Of a DNA stretch of 64,000 bases, positions 54,398 to 63,349 are shown piece by piece. The notes under the pieces were generated by a model that saw only the letters and a program-made list of their open reading frames with translations, was not told the origin of the DNA and searched no databases. Position 1 is the first letter of the stretch; every line of letters begins with the position of its first letter. Position numbers and translations under genes: made by a program. This DNA is from Caballeronia sp. TF1N1 (GTDB lineage: Bacteria > Pseudomonadota > Gammaproteobacteria > Burkholderiales > Burkholderiaceae): contig NZ_CP084626.1 of assembly GCF_022878925.1 (NCBI RefSeq), forward strand, positions 2,933,441 to 2,997,440, in the 5' to 3' direction.

Positions 54398-54429
54398 TTG
54401 CGTTTCGTCGAGATGCTTGTGATACACTT
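54398..54429 (+). promoter_or_regulatory. Candidate tRNA promoter
   Basis: TTGCGT at 54398-54403 and a GATACACT -10-like stretch at 54421-54428 stand 11 bp before the tRNA. The match to consensus is fair only. Confidence 0.4.
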
Positions 54430-54439
54430 TTACTTCGTT

Positions 54440-54515
<76 letters not shown>

Positions 54516-54524
54516 CGAAAAATC

Positions 54525-54554
54525 AAAAGGCTCAGCCATTCGGCTGAGCCTTTT
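54525..54554 (+). terminator. Intrinsic terminator after tRNA-Ala
   Basis: AAAAGGCTCAGCC (54525-54537) and GGCTGAGCCTTTT (54542-54554) with a 4-nt loop. Confidence 0.88.
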
Positions 54555-54611
54555 CGCATTGACGATATCCCACACGTACATTGCGCGTCGTTCAACCCGC
54601 CCGCATCGACA

Positions 54612-55163
54612 TTAAACCGCCGCCCCCTTAAACACCCCCTTCCGAATCATCACCGGGTCCACCGTCGCGCTCCCCAACGACGCCTCACCATCCTGCACCG
54701 TCATCTGCAGCCGCATCGTCCGTTCGGCCAGCCTGCCAAGCGCCTCGCCGACGCCCTCCTCAAGCGACCACACCGTCACGTTCTGTAGACGCTCGACCTT
54801 GCCCTTCACACCTTGCCACCAGATGTCGCTCGTCCTGCCCGCATACGCGATAACCACCACGCGGTCCGCGCGACCGCTCGCTTTCGCGATACGCCGCTCG
54901 TCCGGTTGGCCGATCTCGATCCACGTCTCGATCTGACCAGTAAGGTCCTTTTGCCAGAGATCGGGTTCATCGGTGTCGGATAGTCCTTTGCAAAACTCCA
55001 GTCGTTCGCTCGCGAATAGGCCAAAAGCGGCGACGCGCACCATCATCCGTTCGTCGGTCTCGGAAGGATGACGCGCGATGGTCAGGGAATGGTCGCCGTA
55101 ATAGTGGCGGTCCATGTCGGCGATCTGAAGGTCCGCCTTGTAGATTGTCGATTTGAGGGCCAT
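54612..55163 (-). CDS. yaeQ: YaeQ family protein
   Basis: A 183-aa PD-(D/E)XK-nuclease-fold protein: MALKSTIYKADLQIADMDRHYYGDHSLTIARHPSETDERMMVRVAAFGLFA at the N-terminus and DLTGQIETWIEIGQPDERRIAKASGRADRVVVIAY in the middle are strongly family-like. YaeQ was reported to suppress loss of RfaH, but its activity is undefined. The ATG at 55163 is the family start. It converges with the tRNA. Confidence 0.94.
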   Translation of the reverse strand: MALKSTIYKADLQIADMDRHYYGDHSLTIARHPSETDERMMVRVAAFGLFASERLEFCKGLSDTDEPDLWQKDLTGQIETWIEIGQPDERRIAKASGRADRVVVIAYAGRTSDIWWQGVKGKVERLQNVTVWSLEEGVGEALGRLAERTMRLQMTVQDGEASLGSATVDPVMIRKGVFKGAAV

Positions 55164-55405
55164 GCAACACCAAAAGGCCGGTCGAAAACCGGCAAGGAAA
55201 GTAGAAGAGGCGGCGAACAAATACCAAGACACCGCACGCCGACGCTCACGCGACCGACATTGTGCGGTGATTCAGGAACAAATTGGAAGAATAAGATGCG
55301 CGCAGCGAGCGTTCGCCGCCACGGAAGATGGCACCATTTTCAACGGCAATGATTTACCTACGCGCATTCATTCGATGCGCGTCGGCTACCGTCATTCGTA
55401 ATTAC

Positions 55406-55759
55406 TCAAAGCCCTTTCTGCTCGATAAACCGGTCGGCAGTCCACATTCCCTGCGTATCGCTATTCGACGCATTGACGAATTCGATGTCGTGTCCGACTA
55501 CGCGCAATACGCGAAAATGCGAATCGACCGGCGTCGAAACGCATTCGAAGCCTTCGAAATATTGCTGCATTTTTTGATGCTCGCCAGCTTTCGCATGCTC
55601 ATCGGCCGAATCGAATTTGTCCTTGGACAGGCAACCATATGAGTTAGGCCGAAATGTGAATGTCTGTTGGGCTTGAACCGCGCTGTCCTGGGCCTGCGCA
55701 GCGCAAGCGATAGCGAACGTCCCTACCATTGCAACGAGAAAACTGGCGCGCTTCTTCAT
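55406..55759 (-). CDS. Small secreted protein of unknown function
   Basis: A 117-aa periplasmic protein: signal MKKRASFLVAMVGTFAIACAAQAQ, mature part with two cysteines (YGCLSK, FECVST) that could form a disulfide, and a beta-rich C-terminus (VLRVVGHDIEFVNA). GGAGGC lies upstream of the ATG. No family is recognised. It is a single gene. Confidence 0.75.
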   Translation of the reverse strand: MKKRASFLVAMVGTFAIACAAQAQDSAVQAQQTFTFRPNSYGCLSKDKFDSADEHAKAGEHQKMQQYFEGFECVSTPVDSHFRVLRVVGHDIEFVNASNSDTQGMWTADRFIEQKGL

Positions 55760-56161
55760 TGAGTAGCCTCCAAACGAATTCGTCTCGAAATTAGCTATGT
55801 ATTTAAAAGCCGCTAAATGCAAAAGCCATGCTAATTGACGTTTGAAAGTTTGCAAGCACAAGTTGTGTGCAATTGCAACAAGCCGGAGTGTCGCACGCTT
55901 GCGTTAGTTCGTCAGAACGCAGCGTATCGATATGAAAGGCATTAAAAACCTCTATTTGGAGGAAATTGAAGCGGTTATTATTTGCCAATGGTAGCGATTT
56001 ATCTCAACACGATTCTTGTGCGGCGCATTACCCGACCAAGAGCGCTTTCCAACCTTCCAAGCAATCGATTCTTCGCCGAGATGTCTAGCTAGCCTTCCGG
56101 CCTATTGCGCCGCGCCGCCGTTCATGGATAAATCGATCCCAATGAAATCAGGAGACATCTC
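55760..56161. other. Gene-free region upstream of the LysE-type gene
   Basis: 402 bp, richer in A and T than the average here. A good ribosome-binding site, GGAGA, ends it. No gene, repeat or strong hairpin is seen. Confidence 0.4.
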
Positions 56162-56788
56162 ATGACGCTTGCTCAGTGGCTGCCGTTCGCTATCGCATCG
56201 GCCATTCTTGTTGCAATCCCTGGCCCGACCGTATTGCTGGTCGTGTCCTATGCGCTCGGGCACGGGCGCAAGTACGCGCTCGCGACGACGCTCGGCGTGG
56301 CGCTCGGCGACCTCACGTCGATGACGGCTTCCATGCTCGGTCTCGGCGTTTTGCTGGCGGCATCGGCGGAACTGTTCATGGTGGTCAAGTGGGTGGGCGC
56401 GGCGTATCTGTTTTACTTGGGCATCAAGTTGTGGCGCGCGCCGGTGATCGACACGGACGCAGTCAAGGCCGGCGACGATCTGCGCACCGGCCGCATCCTG
56501 GCCCACGCCTACGCGGTAACCACGCTCAACCCGAAGAGCATCATCTTCTTCGTCGCGTTTCTGCCGCAGTTCATCGATCCCCACGCGGCAAGCGTCTCGC
56601 AAATCGCGCTGTTCGAGGCAACCTTTGTCGGGCTGGCGGCAGCTAATGCGTTCTTTTACGCGATGCTCGCATCGGGCGCGCGTCGGGCAATTCGCAAGCC
56701 CTCCGTGCAGCGCACGGTGAATCGGACCGGTGGCGCGCTGCTCATGGGCGCCGGCGTCTTCGCGGCTGCATGGAAGAGGGCGACATGA
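56162..56788 (+). CDS. LysE/RhtB family amino acid exporter
   Basis: Inner-membrane exporter of 208 aa with six helices: LPFAIASAILVAIPGPTVLLVVSYALGHG at the start carries the family P-G-P motif, and TTLNPKSIIFFVAFLPQFID near residue 120 is typical of RhtB. Exports amino acids or homoserine-like compounds. The stop overlaps the start of the next gene by 4 bp. Confidence 0.94.
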   Translation: MTLAQWLPFAIASAILVAIPGPTVLLVVSYALGHGRKYALATTLGVALGDLTSMTASMLGLGVLLAASAELFMVVKWVGAAYLFYLGIKLWRAPVIDTDAVKAGDDLRTGRILAHAYAVTTLNPKSIIFFVAFLPQFIDPHAASVSQIALFEATFVGLAAANAFFYAMLASGARRAIRKPSVQRTVNRTGGALLMGAGVFAAAWKRAT

Positions 56789-57261
56789 CTCAAACCGCAT
56801 TTGCTGATTGGGCGACTAGCGCGCGCCGCGTGTTTTTCGGCTTGCTCGATGACTGGAATCGTCAAGACGCGGCAGCAATGGCCGCGCGATTCGCCGAGCG
56901 CGGCAGTCTGGTCGGATTCGACGGCAGCACGATCGATGGCCGCGCGTGCATCGAAGCGCATCTGCAACCGATTTTCGCGCAGCATCCGACGCCGCTTTTC
57001 GTGGCCAAGGTGCGGGAAGTCAGACGCATGGCGAGCGGGCAGACTTTGCTTTTGCGTGCGGTTGCAGGGATGTGGCCACGCGGCACGGCGGCGCTCGATC
57101 CGAGTCTGAACGCGATTCAGACCATGGTTCTGTCGATGTGCGACGGGGTGTATCGCGTCGAGTTGTTCCAGAACACGCCGGCCGCGTTTCATGGAAGGCC
57201 GGAGGAAAGCGACAAACTGAGCGCCGAGTTGCGGGAGATAGGGAAACCGAAACTCGCTTGA
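56785..57261 (+). CDS. NTF2-like (SnoaL/SgcJ-type) protein
   Basis: A 158-aa protein with an NTF2-like alpha+beta barrel: LLDDWNRQDAAAMAARFAERGSLVGFDGSTIDGRACIEAHLQPIF, as in the SgcJ/EcaC group, then LLLRAVAGMWPRG and NAIQTMVLSMCDGVYRVELFQNTPAAFHG. Function unknown; members include isomerases and hydrolases. The ATG at 56785 overlaps the exporter stop (ATGA), so the two are coupled. Confidence 0.88.
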   Translation: MTQTAFADWATSARRVFFGLLDDWNRQDAAAMAARFAERGSLVGFDGSTIDGRACIEAHLQPIFAQHPTPLFVAKVREVRRMASGQTLLLRAVAGMWPRGTAALDPSLNAIQTMVLSMCDGVYRVELFQNTPAAFHGRPEESDKLSAELREIGKPKLA

Positions 57262-57262
57262 G

Positions 57263-58651
57263 TTACTTTCCGATACAAAACCGGCTGAAAATCACGCCCA
57301 GTAGATCATCGGAAGTGAACTCACCCGTGATTGCATTGAGATTTTCTTGAGCGAGGCGCAGCTCTTCAGCGAATAAATCAAGCGCCTGTGAGTTCTGATC
57401 GGCGTGGGCGGCCGCCAGCGCCAGATGTTCGCGCGCCGCCCGCAACGCGATGAGATGCCGTTCGCGCGCCAAATACACGCTCTCCGCGCCTGCCTGCCAT
57501 CCGGCAATCTTGAGCAGCATTTCTCGCAAGAGCGCGATGCCTTCGCCCGTTTTCGCCGAGAGATTGACTTGGCGCGCGTCGCCGTCCGCTTCGCGGCTTG
57601 CGGCTGGTACGCCCGCCAGGTCCGTTTTGTTCAGCACGCGCACGACCGGCACGCCATCGGGGAAACGCGCGGCGATCGCGTCGTCTTCGCTCGTCATCCC
57701 GTTGCGGGCGTCGAGCAAATGCAACACGACGTCGGCGCGCTCGATCTCGCCCCAAGTCCGCTCGATACCAATTCGCTCGACTTCGTCTTCGGTGTCGCGT
57801 AACCCCGCCGTATCGATGATATGCAGCGGTATGCCTTCCACTTGAATGGTCTGAGCGACCTTGTCGCGCGTGGTGCCGGCAATCGGCGTGACGATAGCGA
57901 GCTCCGCGCCGGCCAGCGCGTTCAGCAGCGACGACTTGCCCACGTTCGGCTGCCCGGCCAGCACGACCGATAAGCCTTCGCGCAGCAAGGCGCCCTGTCG
58001 TGCATCGGCGAGGACGGTGTTCAAGCGCTCGCGAATGCGCGCGAGCTTGCCGTGCGCGTCCGCTGCTTCCAGGAAGTCGATCTCTTCCTCGGGGAAGTCC
58101 AGAGTCGCTTCAACCAGCATCCGCAAATTGATGACGTCTTCGACGAGCGCGTGGATTTCGCGCGAAAACGCGCCTTCGAGCGAGCGGCCCGCGGAGCGCG
58201 CGGCGGCTTCCGTGCTGGCCTCGATCAGATCGGCGACGGCTTCGGCCTGTGCGAGATCGAGCTTGTCGTTGAGAAACGCGCGTCGCGTGAATTCACCGGG
58301 CTCGGCAAGTCTCAGGCCGAACTCGCGTCCGACGTCGAGCGCGCGTTGCAGCACGAGTTGAAGCACGATCGGCCCGCCGTGACCCTGCAATTCGAGCACG
58401 TATTCGCCGCTGTACGAGTGCGGCGCGGGAAAGTAGAGCGCGATGCCGCGATCGATTGCCTCACCGTTGCCGTCGAGAAACGGCACGTAGCTGGCGTGGC
58501 GCGCGTTCAACGATTGGCCGCACAGCGCGAACATCGCGAGGTGCGCGGCGCGCTCACCCGCGCGTCCGAACGACAGCCGCACGACGCCAATCCCGCCGCG
58601 TCCGGGCGCGGTGGCGATGGCGACAATCGGATCGGAGTCGTTGCTGAGCAT
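57263..58651 (-). CDS. mnmE: tRNA uridine-5-carboxymethylaminomethyl(34) synthesis GTPase MnmE
   Basis: GTPase that, with MnmG, modifies the wobble uridine of several tRNAs. The 462-aa product has the N-terminal tetrahydrofolate domain ([22 protein letters not shown]), the GTPase domain with G1 [12 protein letters not shown] near residue 229, G3 DTAG and G4 NKTD, and the catalytic C-terminal CIGK. The gene normally follows yidC directly; here two HTH genes are inserted on the opposite strand. Confidence 0.97.
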   Translation of the reverse strand: MLSNDSDPIVAIATAPGRGGIGVVRLSFGRAGERAAHLAMFALCGQSLNARHASYVPFLDGNGEAIDRGIALYFPAPHSYSGEYVLELQGHGGPIVLQLVLQRALDVGREFGLRLAEPGEFTRRAFLNDKLDLAQAEAVADLIEASTEAAARSAGRSLEGAFSREIHALVEDVINLRMLVEATLDFPEEEIDFLEAADAHGKLARIRERLNTVLADARQGALLREGLSVVLAGQPNVGKSSLLNALAGAELAIVTPIAGTTRDKVAQTIQVEGIPLHIIDTAGLRDTEDEVERIGIERTWGEIERADVVLHLLDARNGMTSEDDAIAARFPDGVPVVRVLNKTDLAGVPAASREADGDARQVNLSAKTGEGIALLREMLLKIAGWQAGAESVYLARERHLIALRAAREHLALAAAHADQNSQALDLFAEELRLAQENLNAITGEFTSDDLLGVIFSRFCIGK

Positions 58652-58738
58652 GTGAGGAAAGCAGGGATTTCGGGTGCGGGGATTGTATCGCGCTGAGACG
58701 CGTAGCTGCCGACATCACGCCCGTTAGGAAAATTCTTG

Positions 58739-58760
58739 CCGTATCTCATTTGAGATACGG
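58739..58760. promoter_or_regulatory. 22-bp perfect palindrome, candidate operator
   Basis: Arms CCGTATCTCA (58739-58748) and TGAGATACGG (58751-58760) with a 2-bp TT centre. There is no T run, so it is not a terminator. It lies 88 bp upstream of mnmE and 198 bp upstream of the HTH gene. Confidence 0.65.
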
Positions 58761-58929
58761 ACGAACGCATGCAACTCGCGCCGTTTTCTACAACAAATTC
58801 GTGGCTTAGGCAGCACTGACGGAGGTCTGAGAGCGAAGCTTGATTGCCTTTTAGCAGTAATCGGTAACGCTTATGCAAGATAAAACGACGAATAATTCCG
58901 CCACTTCTAACGTGATTGGTTGACGCATA

Positions 58930-58942
58930 GGCAACGGTTGCC
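58930..58942. promoter_or_regulatory. Palindrome GGCAAC-G-GTTGCC upstream of the first HTH gene
   Basis: A perfect 6-1-6 dyad only 15 bp before the ATG and just downstream of a TTGACG -35-like hexamer (58920-58925). The place fits an autorepressor operator lying over the promoter. The ATG would lie very near the transcription start. Confidence 0.5.
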
Positions 58943-58957
58943 TCGCACAATTGCACT

Positions 58958-59374
58958 ATGCCTACACCACAAGAAAAAGCCGATTTCTCCGAGCGGCTTA
59001 AGTTCTCGATGACCCGCGCACCTGAGAAGTTGCGCGGCGCGACCGATCTCGCGAAAAAATTCAGTCTTCGTTACCACGGCGAAGCGGTTTCCCCTCAAAC
59101 GGCGCACAAGTGGCTCACCGGGCGTTCGATTCCGACCATCGACAAGCTGGAAGTATTGGCCGAATGGTTCAAGGTGGAGTTGCACTGGCTGCACTATGGA
59201 CCGTCGCCGGGCGGTATCGCTCAGGGGACGCCAAAGCCGCTCGTACGGGATGAGCAATACCCGGCGTCCGGGGAAACGCTCGAGCTTGTGTCGAAGATCG
59301 AGGCGTTGTCGCCGCATCATCGGTATCTGGTCGAGGAGCTTGTGCAGCAGTTTTATGGGGCGGCGAAGCGGTAA
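58958..59374 (+). CDS. Phage-type helix-turn-helix transcriptional regulator (first copy)
   Basis: A 138-aa DNA-binding protein. Residues 10-70 hold a helix-turn-helix of the lambda-repressor fold: FSERLKFSMTRAPEKLRG, then LAKKFSLRYHGEAVSPQTAHKWLTGRSIPTIDKLEVLAEWFKVELHWLHYG. The C-terminal part (ETLELVSKIEALSPHHRYLVEELVQQF) is helical, probably a dimerisation element. It has no toxin partner or integrase next to it. It resembles prophage-derived regulators of Burkholderia. A second gene of the same design follows. Confidence 0.82.
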   Translation: MPTPQEKADFSERLKFSMTRAPEKLRGATDLAKKFSLRYHGEAVSPQTAHKWLTGRSIPTIDKLEVLAEWFKVELHWLHYGPSPGGIAQGTPKPLVRDEQYPASGETLELVSKIEALSPHHRYLVEELVQQFYGAAKR

Positions 59375-59500
59375 ACGTTCGAATTCGTTAGCGCGACAGA
59401 ATGTTTCAATCGAGTTGGCTAAATCTAGCCTGTACCGGCCATTGTCGCTAAACGCTTGTCCCGCAAGGTTTTCTGCCTTTCCGACAAACAGCTGCCCGTT

Positions 59501-59525
59501 AAAACTTGAGTTATAAAAGTTTTAC
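59501..59525. promoter_or_regulatory. Inverted repeat TAAAACTT-N9-AAGTTTTA
   Basis: A perfect 8-bp dyad (59501-59508 and 59518-59525) 40 bp before the second HTH gene, with a TATAA core in the spacer. Candidate operator over its promoter. Confidence 0.5.
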
Positions 59526-59564
59526 CTTGACCACGTCTTGAACAATGTCGCGGACACTGCCGCC

Positions 59565-60023
59565 ATGGTTACCGATCCTGTAAAGCTCGCCTTCGCAAGG
59601 CGGTTTCGCGACGCTCTGGTTGAAGAGAGCGTGCGACTTTCCAAAAAGGCGCATTGGCCCGCCGAGACTGCTATTGATTTTGAGAATCCGAGACATGTCC
59701 GGCGCCTATTGGATGCCCACGTTCCCATCGCGGAACAAGTATCATCGACAACCGTGAAAAACTGGCTCGATGCCATACATATGCCCAGGCCAAAGCATTT
59801 ACAAATGCTGTCGAAGGCGCTTAACCGTTCTGCTAATTGGTTGAAGTTCGGAGTAGGCGATTCCTCCTCCAGCTACGTGAACAATTATGCAAATGAACCA
59901 GCGGTGTCGTATGGTCAAGGCGCGTTAAATGAAGATCGTCGCTCGAAGCTTCGCAATATCAGATCAATGATCCATCAACTACTGGTCGAAGTCGACAAAT
60001 TCGAGGACGAGCTCAAATATTAA
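59565..60023 (+). CDS. Phage-type helix-turn-helix regulator (second, diverged copy)
   Basis: A 152-aa protein with the same layout as the gene before it: AFARRFRDALVEESVRLSKK, then VSSTTVKNWLDAIHMPRPKHLQMLSKALNRSANWLKFG in the HTH region, and a helical C-terminus (RRSKLRNIRSMIHQLLVEVDKFEDEL). Base use is less GC-rich than in neighbouring core genes, a sign of transfer. The start is uncertain: ATG 59565 or TTG 59538, neither with a good ribosome-binding site. Its role is unknown. Confidence 0.7.
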   Translation: MVTDPVKLAFARRFRDALVEESVRLSKKAHWPAETAIDFENPRHVRRLLDAHVPIAEQVSSTTVKNWLDAIHMPRPKHLQMLSKALNRSANWLKFGVGDSSSSYVNNYANEPAVSYGQGALNEDRRSKLRNIRSMIHQLLVEVDKFEDELKY

Positions 60024-60051
60024 GTTCATGAGCCGCCTGTCGAACCAAACA

Positions 60052-60077
60052 AAAACGCCCGGCATGCCGGGCGTTTT
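60052..60077. terminator. Bidirectional terminator between the HTH gene and yidC
   Basis: A perfect palindrome with arms AAAACGCCCGGCA and TGCCGGGCGTTTT, flanked by A and T runs on both sides. Confidence 0.88.
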
Positions 60078-60111
60078 CAAATCCACTTCCACATCCAAAC
60101 CTAAAGAAACC

Positions 60112-61782
60112 TCAAGCCGCCTTCTTCTTCCGCTGTCCCATCATGCGCGTGATGTAATACTGCTGCGCGATCGACAGCACGTTATTCACCACGTAATACA
60201 GCACGAGACCGGCCGGGAAGAAGAAGAACATGACCGAAAACGCGATCGGCATGAACATCATCATCTTGGCTTGAACCGGGTCCGGCGGCGTCGGGTTCAG
60301 CTTGGTCTGCAGGAACATCGATACAGCCATCAGCACCGGCAAGATGAAGTACGGGTCTTGTTGCGACAGATCGTGAATCCAGCCGATCCACGGTGCACCG
60401 CGCATTTCCACCGACGACAGCAGCACCCAGTACAGCGAGATAAACACCGGAATCTGCACCACGACCGGCAGACAGCCGCCGAATGGATTCACCTTCTCGG
60501 TCTTGTAAAGCTCCATCAGCGACGCGTTCATCTTCTGCGGATCGCTCTTGAAGCGCTCGCGAATCTGTTGCATGCGCGGCGTGATTTCCTTCATGCGCGC
60601 CATCGACTTATAGCTCGCCGCCGACAGCGGGAAGAACACAGCCTTGATGAGCAGCGTAAGCAGCACGATCGCCCAGCCCCAGTTGCCGACATAGCTGTGG
60701 ATCTTTTCGAGCAGCCAGAAAAGCGGCTTGGCGATGATCGTCACCATGCCGTAATCCTTCACGAGCTCAAGCCCCGGCGCGATACCTTCCAGCATGCGCT
60801 CTTCTTCGGGACCCGCGAAAAGACGCGCATCGACGGTCGCGGTCTGTCCCGGCGCAATGGTCTGCACGGCCTGCTGCACACCCACGCGATACAAATCCGG
60901 ATCGATCTTCTGCACATAGATGTCACGCTTCGCGCCCTGCTGCGGAATCCACGCCGACGCGAAGTAATGCTGCACCATCGCAATCCAGCCGTTGTCGGCG
61001 GAAGGCGCGAACGTAGCCTTGTTCTTGTCGATATCGCTGAAGTCGATCTTCTGAAAGTGATGCTGGTCCGTGTAGACCGCCGGCCCGATGAACGTATGCG
61101 AGAAGCGCGGCGTCTCCACCGGAGTGTTGTCGCGCACGAGTTCCATGTAGAGCTTCGGCGTGACCGGCGCGCTACCGACGTTCTCGATTTTCGTATCGAC
61201 GTTGATCACGTAGCTGCCACGCGTGAACGTATAGGTCTTTACGACCTTCACGCCACCCTTCACCGGCGATTCGAACGCGAGCGTCAGCGTTTTGGCGTCG
61301 CCCGACAAGGACGTCTGGCCCGGCACCGCCGTGAAGATGTCGTTGTGGTTCGGGAAGTCGCCGCCGAGCAGGCCCGTGCGCGCGAGATACGTGTGGGTCG
61401 GCGTGTGATCGAAGAGGGTGATGTAAAGGTCCGGCTGCTTGCCGTCGCCCTCCTTCACGAGCGAGAGCTTCGAAAGCGTGCCGCCGCGCGTGTCGATCTC
61501 ACCGGAATACACGTCCGTCGTGAACTTGACGAGTTGCGCGGCCGCCGTGGCGGGCGGCGTCGCCGAACCCGGCGCGGCGGTACCGGCCGGCGAGTTGGGC
61601 AATTCGGAGGGCTGCGCGCCCGATGCGGCCGTGCCCGGTGCGGGGTTGCTGGCGGTCTTGGCCGGCTGCGTCGCGCTCGGGAAGAACATCGACGGGCGCC
61701 CATGGTCGCGCTGCCAGTTGTCGAACAGCATGACAACTGACACGAAGAAGATGACCCATAGGACGGTGCGTTTGATATCCAT
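60112..61782 (-). CDS. yidC: Membrane protein insertase YidC
   Basis: Inserts and folds inner-membrane proteins with or without Sec. The 556-aa product (E. coli 548) has an N-terminal anchor ([24 protein letters not shown]), an Ala/Pro-rich linker, the large periplasmic beta-supersandwich, and the five-helix core with [32 protein letters not shown] and the conserved Arg in the groove. A basic tail ([11 protein letters not shown]) binds ribosomes. It is downstream of yidD in the rpmH operon. Confidence 0.98.
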   Translation of the reverse strand: MDIKRTVLWVIFFVSVVMLFDNWQRDHGRPSMFFPSATQPAKTASNPAPGTAASGAQPSELPNSPAGTAAPGSATPPATAAAQLVKFTTDVYSGEIDTRGGTLSKLSLVKEGDGKQPDLYITLFDHTPTHTYLARTGLLGGDFPNHNDIFTAVPGQTSLSGDAKTLTLAFESPVKGGVKVVKTYTFTRGSYVINVDTKIENVGSAPVTPKLYMELVRDNTPVETPRFSHTFIGPAVYTDQHHFQKIDFSDIDKNKATFAPSADNGWIAMVQHYFASAWIPQQGAKRDIYVQKIDPDLYRVGVQQAVQTIAPGQTATVDARLFAGPEEERMLEGIAPGLELVKDYGMVTIIAKPLFWLLEKIHSYVGNWGWAIVLLTLLIKAVFFPLSAASYKSMARMKEITPRMQQIRERFKSDPQKMNASLMELYKTEKVNPFGGCLPVVVQIPVFISLYWVLLSSVEMRGAPWIGWIHDLSQQDPYFILPVLMAVSMFLQTKLNPTPPDPVQAKMMMFMPIAFSVMFFFFPAGLVLYYVVNNVLSIAQQYYITRMMGQRKKKAA

Positions 61783-61790
61783 GCGTTGTC

Positions 61791-62111
61791 TCAGTGTCGA
61801 TCGGTAAGCGCATCAGCGCCGTTTAGTGGTGAATGCTTTTCTTGAGCGAATTCCGCGGCCGGCTCGGAAACCCGCGTGGAATCTGATCGCGAATCGGAAG
61901 GCTGCGGCACGAGATCGACGCCGCCCGCCGAGAACGGATGGCAGCGGCAAAGCCTTTTGGCGGCGAGATACGTGCCATGCGCGGCGCCATGATACTGGAT
62001 TGCCTCGCGCGCGTAGTCGGAACAGGAGGGATAAAAACGGCACCGGCTGCCGAGCAGCGGGCTCACAGCAACCTTGTAGAAGCGCAACAACGCGATTAGT
62101 GCCGTTTGCAT
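61791..62111 (-). CDS. yidD: Membrane protein insertion efficiency factor YidD
   Basis: Small amphipathic membrane-associated protein that aids YidC. The conserved core [36 protein letters not shown] with three cysteines and [17 protein letters not shown] is clear. The 106-aa length exceeds the usual 75-90 because of a polar tail rich in Ser, Asp and Glu. The ATG at 62111 is chosen, since the frame to 62174 would overlap rnpA. It lies 8 bp upstream of yidC. Confidence 0.95.
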   Translation of the reverse strand: MQTALIALLRFYKVAVSPLLGSRCRFYPSCSDYAREAIQYHGAAHGTYLAAKRLCRCHPFSAGGVDLVPQPSDSRSDSTRVSEPAAEFAQEKHSPLNGADALTDRH

Positions 62112-62170
62112 AAGCTTCGCGCCGCGCGCCCCGTTCGCCGTGACCGGCGATTCGAGACGCAGACTGCGCT

Positions 62171-62647
62171 TCATGACCCGGAAGGGCCGGAGGTGTCGTC
62201 TACGGCGGGCACGCCAGGCGGCGCCGCCACGGTTTCAGCCGCACGGCGCGCGACTTCGCGCACGGCACGGTCCAGCAATGCTTCCAGTTCGCCTCGCACG
62301 AGCGCGCCGAGCGGCGGCGAACTGGCGCTCGGCATGGCCTTGCGGTCGATTTTCGCGTGCAAGCGCACGAGGATATCGAAACCGCTCAGCGCTTCGCGAC
62401 GCAACCGAAACGCGTCACGCGCGTGCCGCTTGATCAAGTTGCGCGTGACTGCACGCGGCGCCTGCTTCTTGCCGATCACGAGGCCGAGACGCGCCTCCTG
62501 CCCAGTCGGTTTCCCGTACAGCACGAAATGCGGCGAACGTCGCCATGGGCGCAAACGAAAAACGGATGAGAACTCATCCGTTTTCAGTAGCCTTGCGGCC
62601 TTGGGGAACGCGGCCTGCGCCGGCAACTGAACGATGTCCTGTTTCAA
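62171..62647 (-). CDS. rnpA: Ribonuclease P protein component
   Basis: Protein cofactor of RNase P, which matures tRNA 5' ends. The 158-aa product contains the RNR-type signature [15 protein letters not shown] near residue 66 and [25 protein letters not shown] at the N-terminus. It is longer than the E. coli protein (119) through an Ala/Pro/Ser-rich C-terminus ([18 protein letters not shown]). It follows rpmH in the standard order. Confidence 0.96.
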   Translation of the reverse strand: MKQDIVQLPAQAAFPKAARLLKTDEFSSVFRLRPWRRSPHFVLYGKPTGQEARLGLVIGKKQAPRAVTRNLIKRHARDAFRLRREALSGFDILVRLHAKIDRKAMPSASSPPLGALVRGELEALLDRAVREVARRAAETVAAPPGVPAVDDTSGPSGS

Positions 62648-62751
62648 GACTTCTGTGCGGCGCTAAAGCAGCCTGCCGGTTCGTGATGCGCGCCCGGCTT
62701 CAGGACAGATACGGCCTGTACCACACGTGCGCGACCAGCCACCGGAAAGCC

Positions 62752-62886
62752 TTAGATTGCCAGGCGCTTGCGACCCTTCGCACGGCGAGCGTTGATGACC
62801 TTGCGGCCGCCAGCGGTCTTCATGCGAACGCGGAAGCCATGGGTGCGCTTGCGGCGCGTCACGGAAGGTTGGTAAGTACGTTTCAT
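62752..62886 (-). CDS. rpmH: 50S ribosomal protein L34
   Basis: The 44-aa ribosomal protein begins [18 protein letters not shown] and ends KGRKRLAI; every position looks canonical for beta-proteobacteria. It is the first gene of the rpmH-rnpA-yidD-yidC operon, divergent from dnaA, the arrangement found at most bacterial origins. It is too short for usual length cut-offs but unmistakable. Confidence 0.98.
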
Positions 62887-63023
62887 GATGCTCTCACTTG
62901 AGTATTGATCGACCGCGCGGGCTTTGGCGCCACCGTGTTCCGACTGTGGGTAACCGCAGGCACGAGAGGCACAACGGGCGCAACGACCGGAGGTTCAGGA
63001 ATTCTGTTTTCGCGGAACCCGCT

Positions 63024-63052
63024 ATTTAAACCGTTTTCCTATTGACCGTCAA
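63024..63052 (-). promoter_or_regulatory. Candidate rpmH promoter
   Basis: On the minus strand TTGACG (63052-63047) and TTAAAT (63029-63024) stand 17 bp apart, about 140 bp upstream of rpmH. The -35 lies inside the 63038-63056 palindrome. Confidence 0.5.
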
Positions 63053-63056
63053 TAGG
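63038..63056. promoter_or_regulatory. 19-bp perfect palindrome in the rpmH-dnaA region
   Basis: Arms CCTATTGAC (63038-63046) and GTCAATAGG (63048-63056) around one C. It overlaps the putative rpmH -35 and is shaped like a dimer binding site; no T run follows. Confidence 0.55.
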
Positions 63057-63129
63057 TTAGCGTAATAGTGAAGCTCGCCATGCTCGCATCATGTTCATTT
63101 CCAGCCTGTCGGACGCGCTGATTTGACCC

Positions 63130-63138
63130 TGTGGATAA
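63130..63138 (-). promoter_or_regulatory. DnaA box
   Basis: TGTGGATAA, that is TTATCCACA on the minus strand, a perfect consensus match, 212 bp before the dnaA start. Confidence 0.75.
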
Positions 63139-63349
63139 CTCGCGCGCCGGTCCCGTTTGGCGTTAGAATCTCGCCTTACTCCCAAATATCCGCCTACTGC
63201 TTCGGCCCGCCGTTCGCCCGCAAACCCTTGCGGCGTAAGCCTCCGGAGCATGCCTGCATGGCTGTGCCGGGACTTGCCGAGGCGCTTGAGCGCATCCGGC
63301 AAGCACGGCCGTCAGGAGCGCGGAGTCAACCATAAAACGACCGCATTCG

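Larger units (their letters stand above)
58652..58957. other. Divergent region between mnmE and the first HTH gene
   Basis: 306 bp of AT-richer DNA with two perfect palindromes (58739-58760 and 58930-58942) and TTGACG at 58920-58925. It must hold the promoters of mnmE and of the first regulator. Confidence 0.5.
62887..63349. other. rpmH-dnaA intergenic region, candidate origin/dnaA control region
   Basis: 463 bp with a perfect DnaA box on the minus strand (TGTGGATAA at 63130-63138), a one-mismatch box (TGTGGGTAA at 62945-62953), an AT-rich ATTTAAA stretch and a 19-bp palindrome (63038-63056). Two boxes are few for a full oriC; the rest may lie beyond dnaA, outside the window. Autoregulation of dnaA is equally possible. 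Confidence 0.6.

Noticed and set aside
60028..61740. 570-codon plus-strand frame opposite yidC
   Set aside because: His/Arg-rich antisense shadow; yidC is unmistakable on the minus strand.
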